A DNA stretch of 64,000 nt from positions 112,107-176,106 of the forward strand of contig NZ_NIHE01000008.1 of NCBI RefSeq assembly GCF_002806995.1, in the 5' to 3' direction. Made by a program: the position numbers and the translations under genes. The DNA comes from Confluentibacter lentus. Lineage in GTDB: Bacteria; Bacteroidota; Bacteroidia; Flavobacteriales; Flavobacteriaceae. The notes beneath the pieces are model-generated. The model was not told the origin of the DNA, made no database searches, and saw only the letters and a list, made by a program, of their open reading frames with translations. Within the stretch, counting starts at the first letter, position 1, and the number at the start of each line of letters is the position of its first letter. Positions 27,301-35,691 of this stretch are shown here, in pieces.

Positions 27301-27885
27301 ATGAAGCCAACACGATTTGAGAGTGCCATTATTTTAATAGATAACAAAAATTCAGAAGATATAAATACCTATCAAGTACATGGTTTAGAGATTTCCAAGG
27401 AATTATTATATTCCCAACGCATGTCCCAAAAATTATTGCAGTTTGAACCTCATGCTTCGGAAGAATTGCAAATTGCAGCACGTGCACAACACATTTGTAG
27501 ATGGAAAATTGCAAGGGATGAATATCCTATGGATAGAGTGGGTTATTTAAAATGGCGGGAAACATTAAAAAAAATGCACGCTGATTTGGCAGCGGATATT
27601 TTAAAAGAAGTAGGATATGATGCTGAATTTATCGATAGGGTTTCCTTTTTAATCCACAAAAAGCTCATTAAAAAAGATGATGGGAGCCAAACTTTGGAAG
27701 ATGTGATTTGTCTGGTATTTTTAGAATATTATTTTGAAGAATTTGCAGAGAAACATAACGATGACAAAGTGATTGATATCCTTCAAAAAACATGGGTGAA
27801 GATGTCCGAAAAAGGTCATGATGCCGCATTAAAAATTAGTTTTTCGGAAAAAAGCATGTCATTAATAAAGCAAGCAATAGCATAA
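27301..27885 (+). CDS. DUF4202 domain-containing protein
   Basis: This 194-residue cytoplasmic protein belongs to a family (DUF4202) with no established function. Histidines and acidic residues spread through helical segments, ARAQHICRW near 60, KMHADLAADIL near 95 and IHKKLIKK near 118, look like an HD-domain-type metal site, but this is my reading and not proven. It sits between nirD and a NarX-type sensor with gaps of 11 and 12 bp, so it is almost certainly co-expressed with nitrite reductase. A role in nitrite reductase maturation or nitrogen signalling is plausible but unproven. Confidence 0.82.
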   Translation: MKPTRFESAIILIDNKNSEDINTYQVHGLEISKELLYSQRMSQKLLQFEPHASEELQIAARAQHICRWKIARDEYPMDRVGYLKWRETLKKMHADLAADILKEVGYDAEFIDRVSFLIHKKLIKKDDGSQTLEDVICLVFLEYYFEEFAEKHNDDKVIDILQKTWVKMSEKGHDAALKISFSEKSMSLIKQAIA

Positions 27886-27897
27886 ACACAATATTAA

Positions 27898-29733
27898 ATG
27901 ACTAAAAAAGGTATTTCCTCCTTAGACCAACGTACTTTTGAACGATTAAGCCGTTTATACATTATTGCGTTAAGTACCATAGCGCTATCGGTAGTTATTA
28001 GTCAGATTCTTATAAGAAAACATCTTCACGATCAAGAAAGTGATTCGTCCATTATAAATGTGGCTGGTAGGCAACGTATGCTAAGTCAGAAATTAACAAA
28101 GGAAATTGTTTCTATGTCAACAGAAACCGACTTAGAAAAGAGAATTGCATTAAAAGACGAACTTAAAGAAACGCTTGCGCTTTGGGAGCTTTCACATAAT
28201 GGGCTTCAAATTGGGAATGATAGTTTGGGTTTGCCAGGAAATAATAGTGTTGCTATTTCAAAAATGTTTAGTGAATTAAATCCGAAGTTCAATACTATTA
28301 GAGATGCCGCTAAATCCATAATTGAAAAAACCGAGAATATACCACCGTTTCCTATAGATATGCTGGCGCAAGAAATTAATACTGTTAAACAAACGGAAAG
28401 CGGTTTTTTAACCATCATGGATGACATTGTAAATCAATATGATTTTGAAGCTGATGGAAAGGTAACGTGGCTACGAAAACTGGAGATGTTCATTATGTTC
28501 GTTACTTTAGGGCTCTTATTAGCCGAGTTTTTGTTTATTTTTTGGCCAACTGCAAAAACGGTAAAGCAAAGTCTTGCCGAATTGATTGAAGCCGAAAAGA
28601 AAGCTAAAAAAATGGCTTATGATGCCGATTTGCTTAGTGTCGCCAAAGAAAAATCCATTAAAGAGTTAAGGGCATTAAGTCAGGCCATGGATGATACCTT
28701 ATTATTTGCCCGCATTACATCAAATGGTGTTATTGTACACATGGGAAATAAATTTTCAAGGTTATTCAAATTCAATAATTTTAATGCCAACACGAATTTT
28801 TATGATGTTTTATCCATTGTAGAAAGTGAGCGCATGGCCATTGAAGGTTTGATTAAAAGCCATAAAAAAACGGGATGGCAAGGAGAGGTTAAGGCCACTA
28901 CCAAAGATAATCAGCCTGTTTGGTTGGAAATGGCAATCATTCCTTTTAGTCCGACAGATGATAAAACGGAATTATTAATCATTGCTTCCGAAATAACAAA
29001 ACGTAAAGAAGGCCAAATGGAGATTGAACGTTTAACAAAAGAAAGTTTTGAAGAACGTATGAACCAGCAAAAAGTTATTTCCAGTAAGATTATCGAGAAT
29101 CAAGAAAAAGAGCAAAACCGCATTGCAAAAGATGTTCATGATGGAATTGGACAAATGTTAACGGGTTTAAAGTTTAATTTAGAAAGCATCGATATATCGG
29201 ATATTAACAAAACGGCCAAAAAAATTGAACATTTAAAGGAACTGACATCTAACATCATCAAAGGGGTTAGAACAGCTACGTTTAATTTAACACCTCCTGA
29301 ATTGGCCGACCATGGTATTGTTCCTGCACTTACTAAACTTACAACGGAGTTGACCAAATTAACAGGAAAAAATATTGTACTATATAATAAGACCGATTTT
29401 AGCCAAAGACTGGATTCCCTTGCAGAAATAAACATCTATAGAATCACACAGGAAGCTATTAACAATGCCATAAAATATGCCGATTCTACTCATATATTAG
29501 TATCCATTTCCAATAGTGATGAGATACTAAGTATTGTGATTGATGATAATGGAAAGGGTTTTGATCCCAATAAAGTTAAGAATGTTAAGAATGGTGATGG
29601 CGGTATGGGGATGACATTTATGAAAGAGCGTATTAAGTATATTAACGGACGTTTATTTCTTAATTCCGAGTTGAATAAAGGCACGCGTGTCACACTAAAC
29701 ATACCTTTACAAGAATTAAGTATCACTACGTAA
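27898..29733 (+). CDS. NarX/NarQ-like nitrate-sensing histidine kinase
   Basis: Membrane sensor kinase of a two-component system. One membrane helix (about 20-38) is followed by a periplasmic PilJ/NarX-type helical domain whose start, I53-NVAGRQRMLSQKL-66, resembles the nitrate-binding P-box of NarX (recalled NLAGSLRMQSYRL type). A second helix lies near 198-218, then a PAS-like domain (about 265-375), a HisKA_3 domain with probable phospho-acceptor H414 in DVHDGIGQ, and an HATPase with DDNGKGFD and GMGMTFMKER. The response regulator follows after 45 bp. The ligand is inferred to be nitrate or nitrite from the P-box and the location. Confidence 0.88.
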   Translation: MTKKGISSLDQRTFERLSRLYIIALSTIALSVVISQILIRKHLHDQESDSSIINVAGRQRMLSQKLTKEIVSMSTETDLEKRIALKDELKETLALWELSHNGLQIGNDSLGLPGNNSVAISKMFSELNPKFNTIRDAAKSIIEKTENIPPFPIDMLAQEINTVKQTESGFLTIMDDIVNQYDFEADGKVTWLRKLEMFIMFVTLGLLLAEFLFIFWPTAKTVKQSLAELIEAEKKAKKMAYDADLLSVAKEKSIKELRALSQAMDDTLLFARITSNGVIVHMGNKFSRLFKFNNFNANTNFYDVLSIVESERMAIEGLIKSHKKTGWQGEVKATTKDNQPVWLEMAIIPFSPTDDKTELLIIASEITKRKEGQMEIERLTKESFEERMNQQKVISSKIIENQEKEQNRIAKDVHDGIGQMLTGLKFNLESIDISDINKTAKKIEHLKELTSNIIKGVRTATFNLTPPELADHGIVPALTKLTTELTKLTGKNIVLYNKTDFSQRLDSLAEINIYRITQEAINNAIKYADSTHILVSISNSDEILSIVIDDNGKGFDPNKVKNVKNGDGGMGMTFMKERIKYINGRLFLNSELNKGTRVTLNIPLQELSITT

Positions 29734-29778
29734 AATTTTACTAAATTTGCTATAATTATTTTTATAAAAAGTAAAAAA

Positions 29779-30444
29779 ATGGATATTATTAATGTTGTTT
29801 TAGCAGATGACCATGTACTTGTTCGAGATGGCATAAAAGCACTTTTAGAAGACCAACAAGGCATTAAAGTAATTGATGAAGCTTCCAATGGAAAAGAAGC
29901 CATTGAAGTCATTATTAAAAACAAACCACACATACTGATTGTAGATATAAGAATGCCGGAACTTAATGGTATTGAGGTGGTCAGAATCATTAATAGCAAT
30001 AATAAATATAAAGATATTAGAACACTTGTGCTTTCCATGCATGACTCCGAAGAATATGTTATTCAAGCAATACAGGCAGGAGCAGATGGGTATTTACTTA
30101 AAGGCGCTAGTAAAGATGAGTTTTTAAAAGCATTGCATACTGTTGCTGCCGGGGGTAAATATTTCACTGGGGATGTATCTTCAATCATCATGAATAATTT
30201 TGTTAATGGTGTTGTCAAAAACACACCAAAAAAAGAAGTTGTTGAAGATCCTTTTAATCTTACTAAACGAGAAAAGCAAATTTTAAATCTGGTACTTCAA
30301 CTTAAAAACAATAAGGATATTGCTGAAGAACTTAATATCAGCAGACGTACGGCAGAAGTACATCGTTTCAATTTGATGAAGAAATTGGATGTGAAAAATA
30401 TCATGGAACTAAATCATAAAGCCAATCAATTTCAGCTTATTTAG
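29779..30444 (+). CDS. NarL/FixJ-type response regulator
   Basis: Cognate regulator of the upstream kinase. The receiver domain has the acidic pair ADDH near residue 10, the phospho-acceptor D56 in IVDIRMPE and the later lysine in LLKGASKDE near 110. A LuxR/NarL helix-turn-helix covers about 155-215 (LTKREKQILNLV ... RTAEVHRFNLMKKL). The 221-residue length is standard. A TAAATTTG promoter element at 29742-29749 suggests it can also be expressed on its own, and an AAGTA-TCAC-TACGT sequence overlaps the end of the kinase gene. Targets are probably the surrounding nitrate genes. Confidence 0.9.
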   Translation: MDIINVVLADDHVLVRDGIKALLEDQQGIKVIDEASNGKEAIEVIIKNKPHILIVDIRMPELNGIEVVRIINSNNKYKDIRTLVLSMHDSEEYVIQAIQAGADGYLLKGASKDEFLKALHTVAAGGKYFTGDVSSIIMNNFVNGVVKNTPKKEVVEDPFNLTKREKQILNLVLQLKNNKDIAEELNISRRTAEVHRFNLMKKLDVKNIMELNHKANQFQLI

Positions 30445-30581
30445 TTTAATGCTCTAAATCTTCATTATAATTCAAAAAAATCAATAATTGCTGTCATTAT
30501 ATTGTAATATTCTCAGAAACGTATTTTTTTATTGATAATCTAATATTTATTTAAAAATACGTATTTTTAATGTCAAAAATT

Positions 30582-30602
30582 AAGTAATTATACTTATTTT
30601 TG
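30582..30602 (+). promoter_or_regulatory. narK promoter: FNR-like box AAGTA-ATTA-TACTT plus -7 TATTTTTG
   Basis: The palindrome (30582-30595) shares its last T with the -7 element (30595-30602), exactly as at nirB. The ATG is 21 bp downstream. An AAATACGTATTT palindrome lies further upstream at about 30556. Confidence 0.7.
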
Positions 30603-30622
30603 TAAGTATAAAATAGTTTGAC

Positions 30623-32056
30623 ATGAAAAATTTTGAATCTGCTAAAGCAACTAAACTTGAACTTTTTAATTTCAAAAGTATTCCAACCCAAACATTCTGG
30701 ATTACCTCCATATCATTCTTCATGTGCTTTTTTGCATGGTTTGGTATTGTGCCATTTATGCCAGATGTGGTTAAGGATTTAGGATTAACTCCAGATCAAA
30801 AATGGAATTCCGTTATTTTGGGAGTTGCAGGTACGGTGTTCGCCAGATTGTTAGTTGGTAAATTATGTGATAAATACGGACCTAGATTATGCTATACGTG
30901 GCTTTTGGTTTTAGGTGCCATTCCTGTTATTTTATGTGGTTTGGCACAAACACCTTTCCAGTTTTTAGTTTGTAGGCTTTTTATAGGCTTTATTGGAGCT
31001 TCTTTTGTCATTACACAAGTACACACCTCGTTAATGTTTGCGCCTAATATTGTTGGTACTGCCAATGCTACTTCGGCTGGATGGGGAAATTTAGGTGGCG
31101 GTGCTAACCGCTTAGGAATGCCTTTAATAGCTGCGATGGTTGTTGGTTTTGGTGTTGCTGAAGCAGAAGCTTGGCGATATTCCATGATTTTTGCAGGACT
31201 TATTTGTTTTTTAATGGGACTTGTTTACTTCTTCTTTACGCAAGATACGCCTGAAGGAAACTTTAAGGAATTAAGAGCTTCTGGGACAATGATACCTACT
31301 AAAAAAGATCAAATAGGATTCAAGAAAGTCATAAAAGATTATAGAATTTGGATTCTGTTTTTGGTTTATGCCGCTTGTTTTGGAATTGAATTGACTGTTT
31401 ATGGCACTATGGATGATTATCTGCAAAATACATTTCAATTGGATCGTATTATGGCAGGAAACATTGTATTGTCATTTGCCTTGATGAATATTTTTGCAAG
31501 AACGTTAGGTGGTTATTTTGGAGATAAATTTGGTAAACTAAAAGGCTTGCGTGGCAGGGTCATATTTTTATCATTTATATTGGCCGTACAAGGGATTATG
31601 TTGGTTGCTTTTTCCGGAATTACAAGTATTGTGCCAGGAATTTTATTCTTAATTTTATTTAGTTTATCAGTTCAAATGGCAGAAGGTGCCACATTCTCAG
31701 TAGTGCCATTCATTAATAAAAAGGCTATAGGATCGGTTTCTGGAATTGTTGGGGCGGGCGGTAATGTTGGTGCTTTTTTAGCGGCATTATTACTTAAATA
31801 TAAATCGGCTATTGCCGAAAAAGCAGCCATCGCTTCCAGTGAGGGGTTAGTTGCAGATGCTGTGAATGCAGCTCAATCGTCAGCTTCATCAGCTGCAGTT
31901 TCAAGTGGTTATTTGTTAATTGGATGTTTGGTTGTCGTCATTGCAATTTCAGCATTATCAATTCGTTTTTCTAGGAAAGATGAAGAAGTGTCTGCTGAAA
32001 GTGGCAATATATCCTTGGAAAACCTTATCCCAATAAAAGTTAAAAATGAATCTTAA
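30623..32056 (+). CDS. narK: NarK-type nitrate/nitrite transporter (MFS)
   Basis: Inner membrane major facilitator protein for nitrate uptake or nitrate/nitrite exchange. Twelve helices can be followed through the 477 residues. Nitrate signature regions are present: the glycine-rich GWGNLGGGANRLGMP (near 153) and GIVGAGGNVGAFLAALL (near 375). The family GxxxDKxG-type loop appears as GKLCDKYGPR near 77-86. It is followed after 113 bp by the nitrate reductase gene, which has its own TATTTTTG element at 32115-32122. Because NrtABCD is also encoded in the window, the organism may have low- and high-affinity routes. Confidence 0.93.
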   Translation: MKNFESAKATKLELFNFKSIPTQTFWITSISFFMCFFAWFGIVPFMPDVVKDLGLTPDQKWNSVILGVAGTVFARLLVGKLCDKYGPRLCYTWLLVLGAIPVILCGLAQTPFQFLVCRLFIGFIGASFVITQVHTSLMFAPNIVGTANATSAGWGNLGGGANRLGMPLIAAMVVGFGVAEAEAWRYSMIFAGLICFLMGLVYFFFTQDTPEGNFKELRASGTMIPTKKDQIGFKKVIKDYRIWILFLVYAACFGIELTVYGTMDDYLQNTFQLDRIMAGNIVLSFALMNIFARTLGGYFGDKFGKLKGLRGRVIFLSFILAVQGIMLVAFSGITSIVPGILFLILFSLSVQMAEGATFSVVPFINKKAIGSVSGIVGAGGNVGAFLAALLLKYKSAIAEKAAIASSEGLVADAVNAAQSSASSAAVSSGYLLIGCLVVVIAISALSIRFSRKDEEVSAESGNISLENLIPIKVKNES

Positions 32057-32169
32057 TAACCGTCAAATTATAAGTTTTTTTGATTGTTTTTAAAGTATTC
32101 AGAATAATGTAGGTTATTTTTGTTTAGCGTTAATTTATTCTCTTAATTAGTGTAAAATCCAGAGTTGTA

Positions 32170-35100
32170 ATGATAAAAAATGAAGCTAAAACAACGTGTT
32201 CATATTGTGGTGTAGGCTGTGGTATTATCATAAAAAAAGATACAGATAATAAGGTTTTGGTTGAAGCTGACCCCAATCATCCAGTCAGTCAAGGGATGCT
32301 TTGTTCTAAAGGGATGAACCTGCACTATGTTGTAAATGATACTTCTGATAGGATTTTATATCCAGAAATGAGATGGAGCAGATCGCATCCACGTGAACGC
32401 GTTAGTTGGGATGATGCATTGGATAGAGCGAGTAGTGTTTTTAAATCCATCATAAAAAGACATGGTCCAGATAGTGTTGCTTTCTATGTGTCTGGACAAA
32501 GTTTAACCGAGGAATATTATATTGCCAATAAGCTTACCAAAGGATTTTTAGGAACCAATAATATAGATACCAATTCTAGACTGTGTATGAGTTCAGCCGT
32601 AGTGGGCTATAAAAAAGCGTTTGGAGAGGATATTGTGCCCGTTTCTTATGCGGACATAGAATTAGCTGATTGTTTCCTCATCACGGGAGCTAACCCAGCT
32701 TGGTGTCATCCCATCATTTTCAGAAGGATTGAAAAGCACAAAGAGAAAAATCCACATGTACAAATTATTGTCATAGACCCACGTAAAACGGATTCTGCAA
32801 GTTTTGCCGATTTGCACTTACAACTCATTCCGGGAACCGATGTGATTCTTTATAATGCTATTGGAAGACGTTTGTTCGAACGTGGTTTGATTGATGAAGA
32901 TTTTATAAAAAACCATACGGAAGGTTTTAAAGCATATAAGGATTTAATCTTTTCAACGTCCGTAAAGGATGCGGCAAATTTATGTGGTGTTCCTGAAAAA
33001 GATATTAGAAAAGCGGCCGATATCATCGGGCTCTCAAAAGGTTTTATCAGTATGTGGGCGATGGGACTTAACCAAAGTGCCGTAGGAACTGATAAAAATG
33101 TGTCCCTTATAAATTTATCGCTTATTACAGGACAAGTCGGTAAACCGGGTTCTGGACCATTTTCACTAACGGGTCAACCAAACGCCATGGGTGGTCGCGA
33201 GGTAGGAGGTATGGCTAATTTATTGGCTGTCCATAAAGATTTAGCTAATGAAGAACATCGTAGAGAAGTCGCACAGTTTTGGGGCGTTGATAAAATTTCT
33301 CCTAAACCAGGTTTAACGGCCACAGAAATGTTTGATGCGCTTGAAAATGGGACATTAAAAGCTGTTTGGATTATGTGTACCAATCCGTTGGTCAGCCTAC
33401 CAAATATCAATAAAATAGAAAAGGCCATGGTGAATGCCAAATTTGTGGTGGTTCAGGAAATATCCCATAAGTCTGATACAGTAGCTTATGCCGATTTGGT
33501 ATTGCCAGCCGCGGGATGGTTGGAAAAGGAAGGTACGATGACAAATTCCGAAAGACGAATTTCTTATTTGCCTAAAGAAATCGAGCCACCGGGAGAGGCT
33601 CGACCTGATGTTGAAATACTTTGCGATTTTGCGCAGCGTATGGGTTTCAGAGGATTTAATTTTAATAGTGCTGAAGAAATTTATAACGAGTATTGTTCCA
33701 TGACCAAAGGAACCAATATGGATATTTCATTTTTGAATTATGACCGACTAAAAAATGAAGGTACTTTTCAATGGCCGGTTCCAGAATACAGGCACCAAGG
33801 AACACCAAGACTTTTTCAAGATAAAAAGTTTTATACACCTTCCCAAAAAGCTATTTTTAACATTCCAAAAAGTATTGTAAATACCTCAGTGATGCCAAAT
33901 GAGGAATTCCCATTGATATTAACAAATGGGCGTATTCGTGACCAGTGGCATACCATGACCAAAACAGGCAAAGTGTCGAGGTTAAAGACGCATTATCCCA
34001 TACCTGTTTTAGAAATCAACCCTGTAGATGCTTTTGTAAATAAGATTAAGGATGGAGATATTACCGAAATAAAAAGTAAAAATGGCGTTGTTAGGGTACG
34101 GTCAAAAGTAACGGATTCCATAAGAAAAGGCGTTGTGTTTTTACCGATGCATTGGGGCAAACAATTGGAGAACGACCTAAATCGGGTGAATAATTTAACC
34201 AATACCGTTGTAGATCCGTTTTCAAAAGAACCAGATTTTAAATTTACAACCGTTTCGGTTTCTAAATACAAAAAACCTGTAGAAAAAATAATTGTGGTTG
34301 GTGCAGGCGCTGCCGCTTTTAGGTTTATTCAAAATTATAGAGAGAACAACGAAAAGGATGAGATTTTGGTGTTTTCTAAAGAACCTAATTTATTTTATAA
34401 TAGGGTGTTGCTTCCGGAATATGTTACGGAAGAACTGACTTGGGAACAACTTTTAAAGATTAAAAAAGTAGAGTTGAGTAAGCTCAATATAAAAGCGTAT
34501 CCAGAAACATTCATAACCAAAATAGATCAAGAAAAAAAAGAAGTTGTAGATAGCAATGGTGACGTACACAATTTTGATAAACTAATCTTGGCAACAGGAA
34601 GTCGCGCTTTTATACCCAAAGATGTTCAAATAGATTTACCGGGCAGGTTCACCATGAGAAATAAAAGTGATGCCGATCGATTTAAAGCCTATCTGGAACA
34701 AACAGGGTTGCCTCCAGAAAGTCAACATGTTACCATTGTTGGTGGTGGTTTATTAGGACTAGAGTTAGCGGCTGCTCTGAAACATAAAAACATACAAATA
34801 ACCATCATACAGCGTTCATCGAGGCTTATGGAACGCCAATTGGATAAGGTGTCCAGTAAATTATTGGCTTTAGATGTTCAAGAGCGGGGTATACAAATTT
34901 ATTTTGATAATGAAGTGAGCACGGTGTTTGAAGATGAGGAGACAGAGCAACTAAATATCAGCTTAAAAAGTGGTAAATTAATTACCTCGCACGCCATTGT
35001 GTATGCTATTGGAACGCAACCAAATATTGAAGTGGCTAAAGAGAATGGTCTTGTTTGTGGACGCGGTGTTCGGGTCAATCAGCATCTACAATCCTCAAAT

Positions 35101-35691
35101 CCAGATATTTTTGCGATTGGTGAAATAGCAGAATATAACAATCAATTATTCGGTATTACATCGGCAGCAGAAGAGCAGGCTAGCATATTGGCTAATTTTA
35201 TAGCAGGAGACATCAGCAGTTCTTACAATGGTTCAGTCCTTATGAATATTCTAAAGTTTAACGACCTTAATCTGTGTAGTATTGGAGATATTGAAGTACC
35301 CGAAAATGATGATAGTTACCAAGAAATTATATTTACGGATATTTCCAAACGTTATTATAAAAAATGCATTGTTAAAGACGATTTGCTGATTGGGGCGGTT
35401 TTAATGGGCGATAAAAATGAATTTGCCGAATTCAAGACCATGATTGAAAGCAAGATTGAAATGGCGGATAAAAGAGATACCTTGTTGAGAGGTTCCTCTA
35501 ATACCAAGCCCATATTAGGGAAATTGGTATGCTCTTGCAGCCAGGTTGGTGAAGGGAACATTAGAGAAGCGATTGAATCAGGGTGTACGAATTTTGCAGA
35601 GCTTTGTAATAAAACGGGAGCAGGTTTGGGCTGCGGAAGTTGTAAAACAGAAGTCAGGGAGATATTAACGAACACAAAAGTACTTTTATAA
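32170..35691 (+). CDS. nasA: Assimilatory nitrate reductase fused to FAD/NAD reductase and BFD domain
   Basis: Cytoplasmic reduction of nitrate to nitrite. Residues 1-700 are a NasA-type molybdopterin enzyme with 4Fe-4S ligands C10, C13, C17 and C45, and probable molybdenum ligand C139 in NSRLCMSS. Around 705-1095 is a pyridine-nucleotide oxidoreductase (VVGAGAAAFRF near 708; IVGGGLLGLELAAAL) like the NirB N-terminal half. The C terminus (about 1115-1165) is a BFD-like 2Fe-2S domain, CSCSQVGEGN to GCGSCKTEV. In many bacteria these are separate NasA and NasB proteins. The 1173-residue fusion should carry electrons from NAD(P)H to nitrate by itself. The next gene starts inside its stop codon. 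Confidence 0.94.
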   Translation: MIKNEAKTTCSYCGVGCGIIIKKDTDNKVLVEADPNHPVSQGMLCSKGMNLHYVVNDTSDRILYPEMRWSRSHPRERVSWDDALDRASSVFKSIIKRHGPDSVAFYVSGQSLTEEYYIANKLTKGFLGTNNIDTNSRLCMSSAVVGYKKAFGEDIVPVSYADIELADCFLITGANPAWCHPIIFRRIEKHKEKNPHVQIIVIDPRKTDSASFADLHLQLIPGTDVILYNAIGRRLFERGLIDEDFIKNHTEGFKAYKDLIFSTSVKDAANLCGVPEKDIRKAADIIGLSKGFISMWAMGLNQSAVGTDKNVSLINLSLITGQVGKPGSGPFSLTGQPNAMGGREVGGMANLLAVHKDLANEEHRREVAQFWGVDKISPKPGLTATEMFDALENGTLKAVWIMCTNPLVSLPNINKIEKAMVNAKFVVVQEISHKSDTVAYADLVLPAAGWLEKEGTMTNSERRISYLPKEIEPPGEARPDVEILCDFAQRMGFRGFNFNSAEEIYNEYCSMTKGTNMDISFLNYDRLKNEGTFQWPVPEYRHQGTPRLFQDKKFYTPSQKAIFNIPKSIVNTSVMPNEEFPLILTNGRIRDQWHTMTKTGKVSRLKTHYPIPVLEINPVDAFVNKIKDGDITEIKSKNGVVRVRSKVTDSIRKGVVFLPMHWGKQLENDLNRVNNLTNTVVDPFSKEPDFKFTTVSVSKYKKPVEKIIVVGAGAAAFRFIQNYRENNEKDEILVFSKEPNLFYNRVLLPEYVTEELTWEQLLKIKKVELSKLNIKAYPETFITKIDQEKKEVVDSNGDVHNFDKLILATGSRAFIPKDVQIDLPGRFTMRNKSDADRFKAYLEQTGLPPESQHVTIVGGGLLGLELAAALKHKNIQITIIQRSSRLMERQLDKVSSKLLALDVQERGIQIYFDNEVSTVFEDEETEQLNISLKSGKLITSHAIVYAIGTQPNIEVAKENGLVCGRGVRVNQHLQSSNPDIFAIGEIAEYNNQLFGITSAAEEQASILANFIAGDISSSYNGSVLMNILKFNDLNLCSIGDIEVPENDDSYQEIIFTDISKRYYKKCIVKDDLLIGAVLMGDKNEFAEFKTMIESKIEMADKRDTLLRGSSNTKPILGKLVCSCSQVGEGNIREAIESGCTNFAELCNKTGAGLGCGSCKTEVREILTNTKVLL

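Noticed and set aside
29718..29731. Further FNR-like box AAGTA-TCAC-TACGT before the response regulator
   Set aside because: It lies in the last codons of the kinase gene and its spacing to the next -7 element differs from the five promoter sites; it may be chance.
32170..35691. Assembly error or frameshift joining two genes
   Set aside because: The frame is continuous, the junction has no leftover start or stop, and such NasA-reductase fusions are familiar in this phylum.
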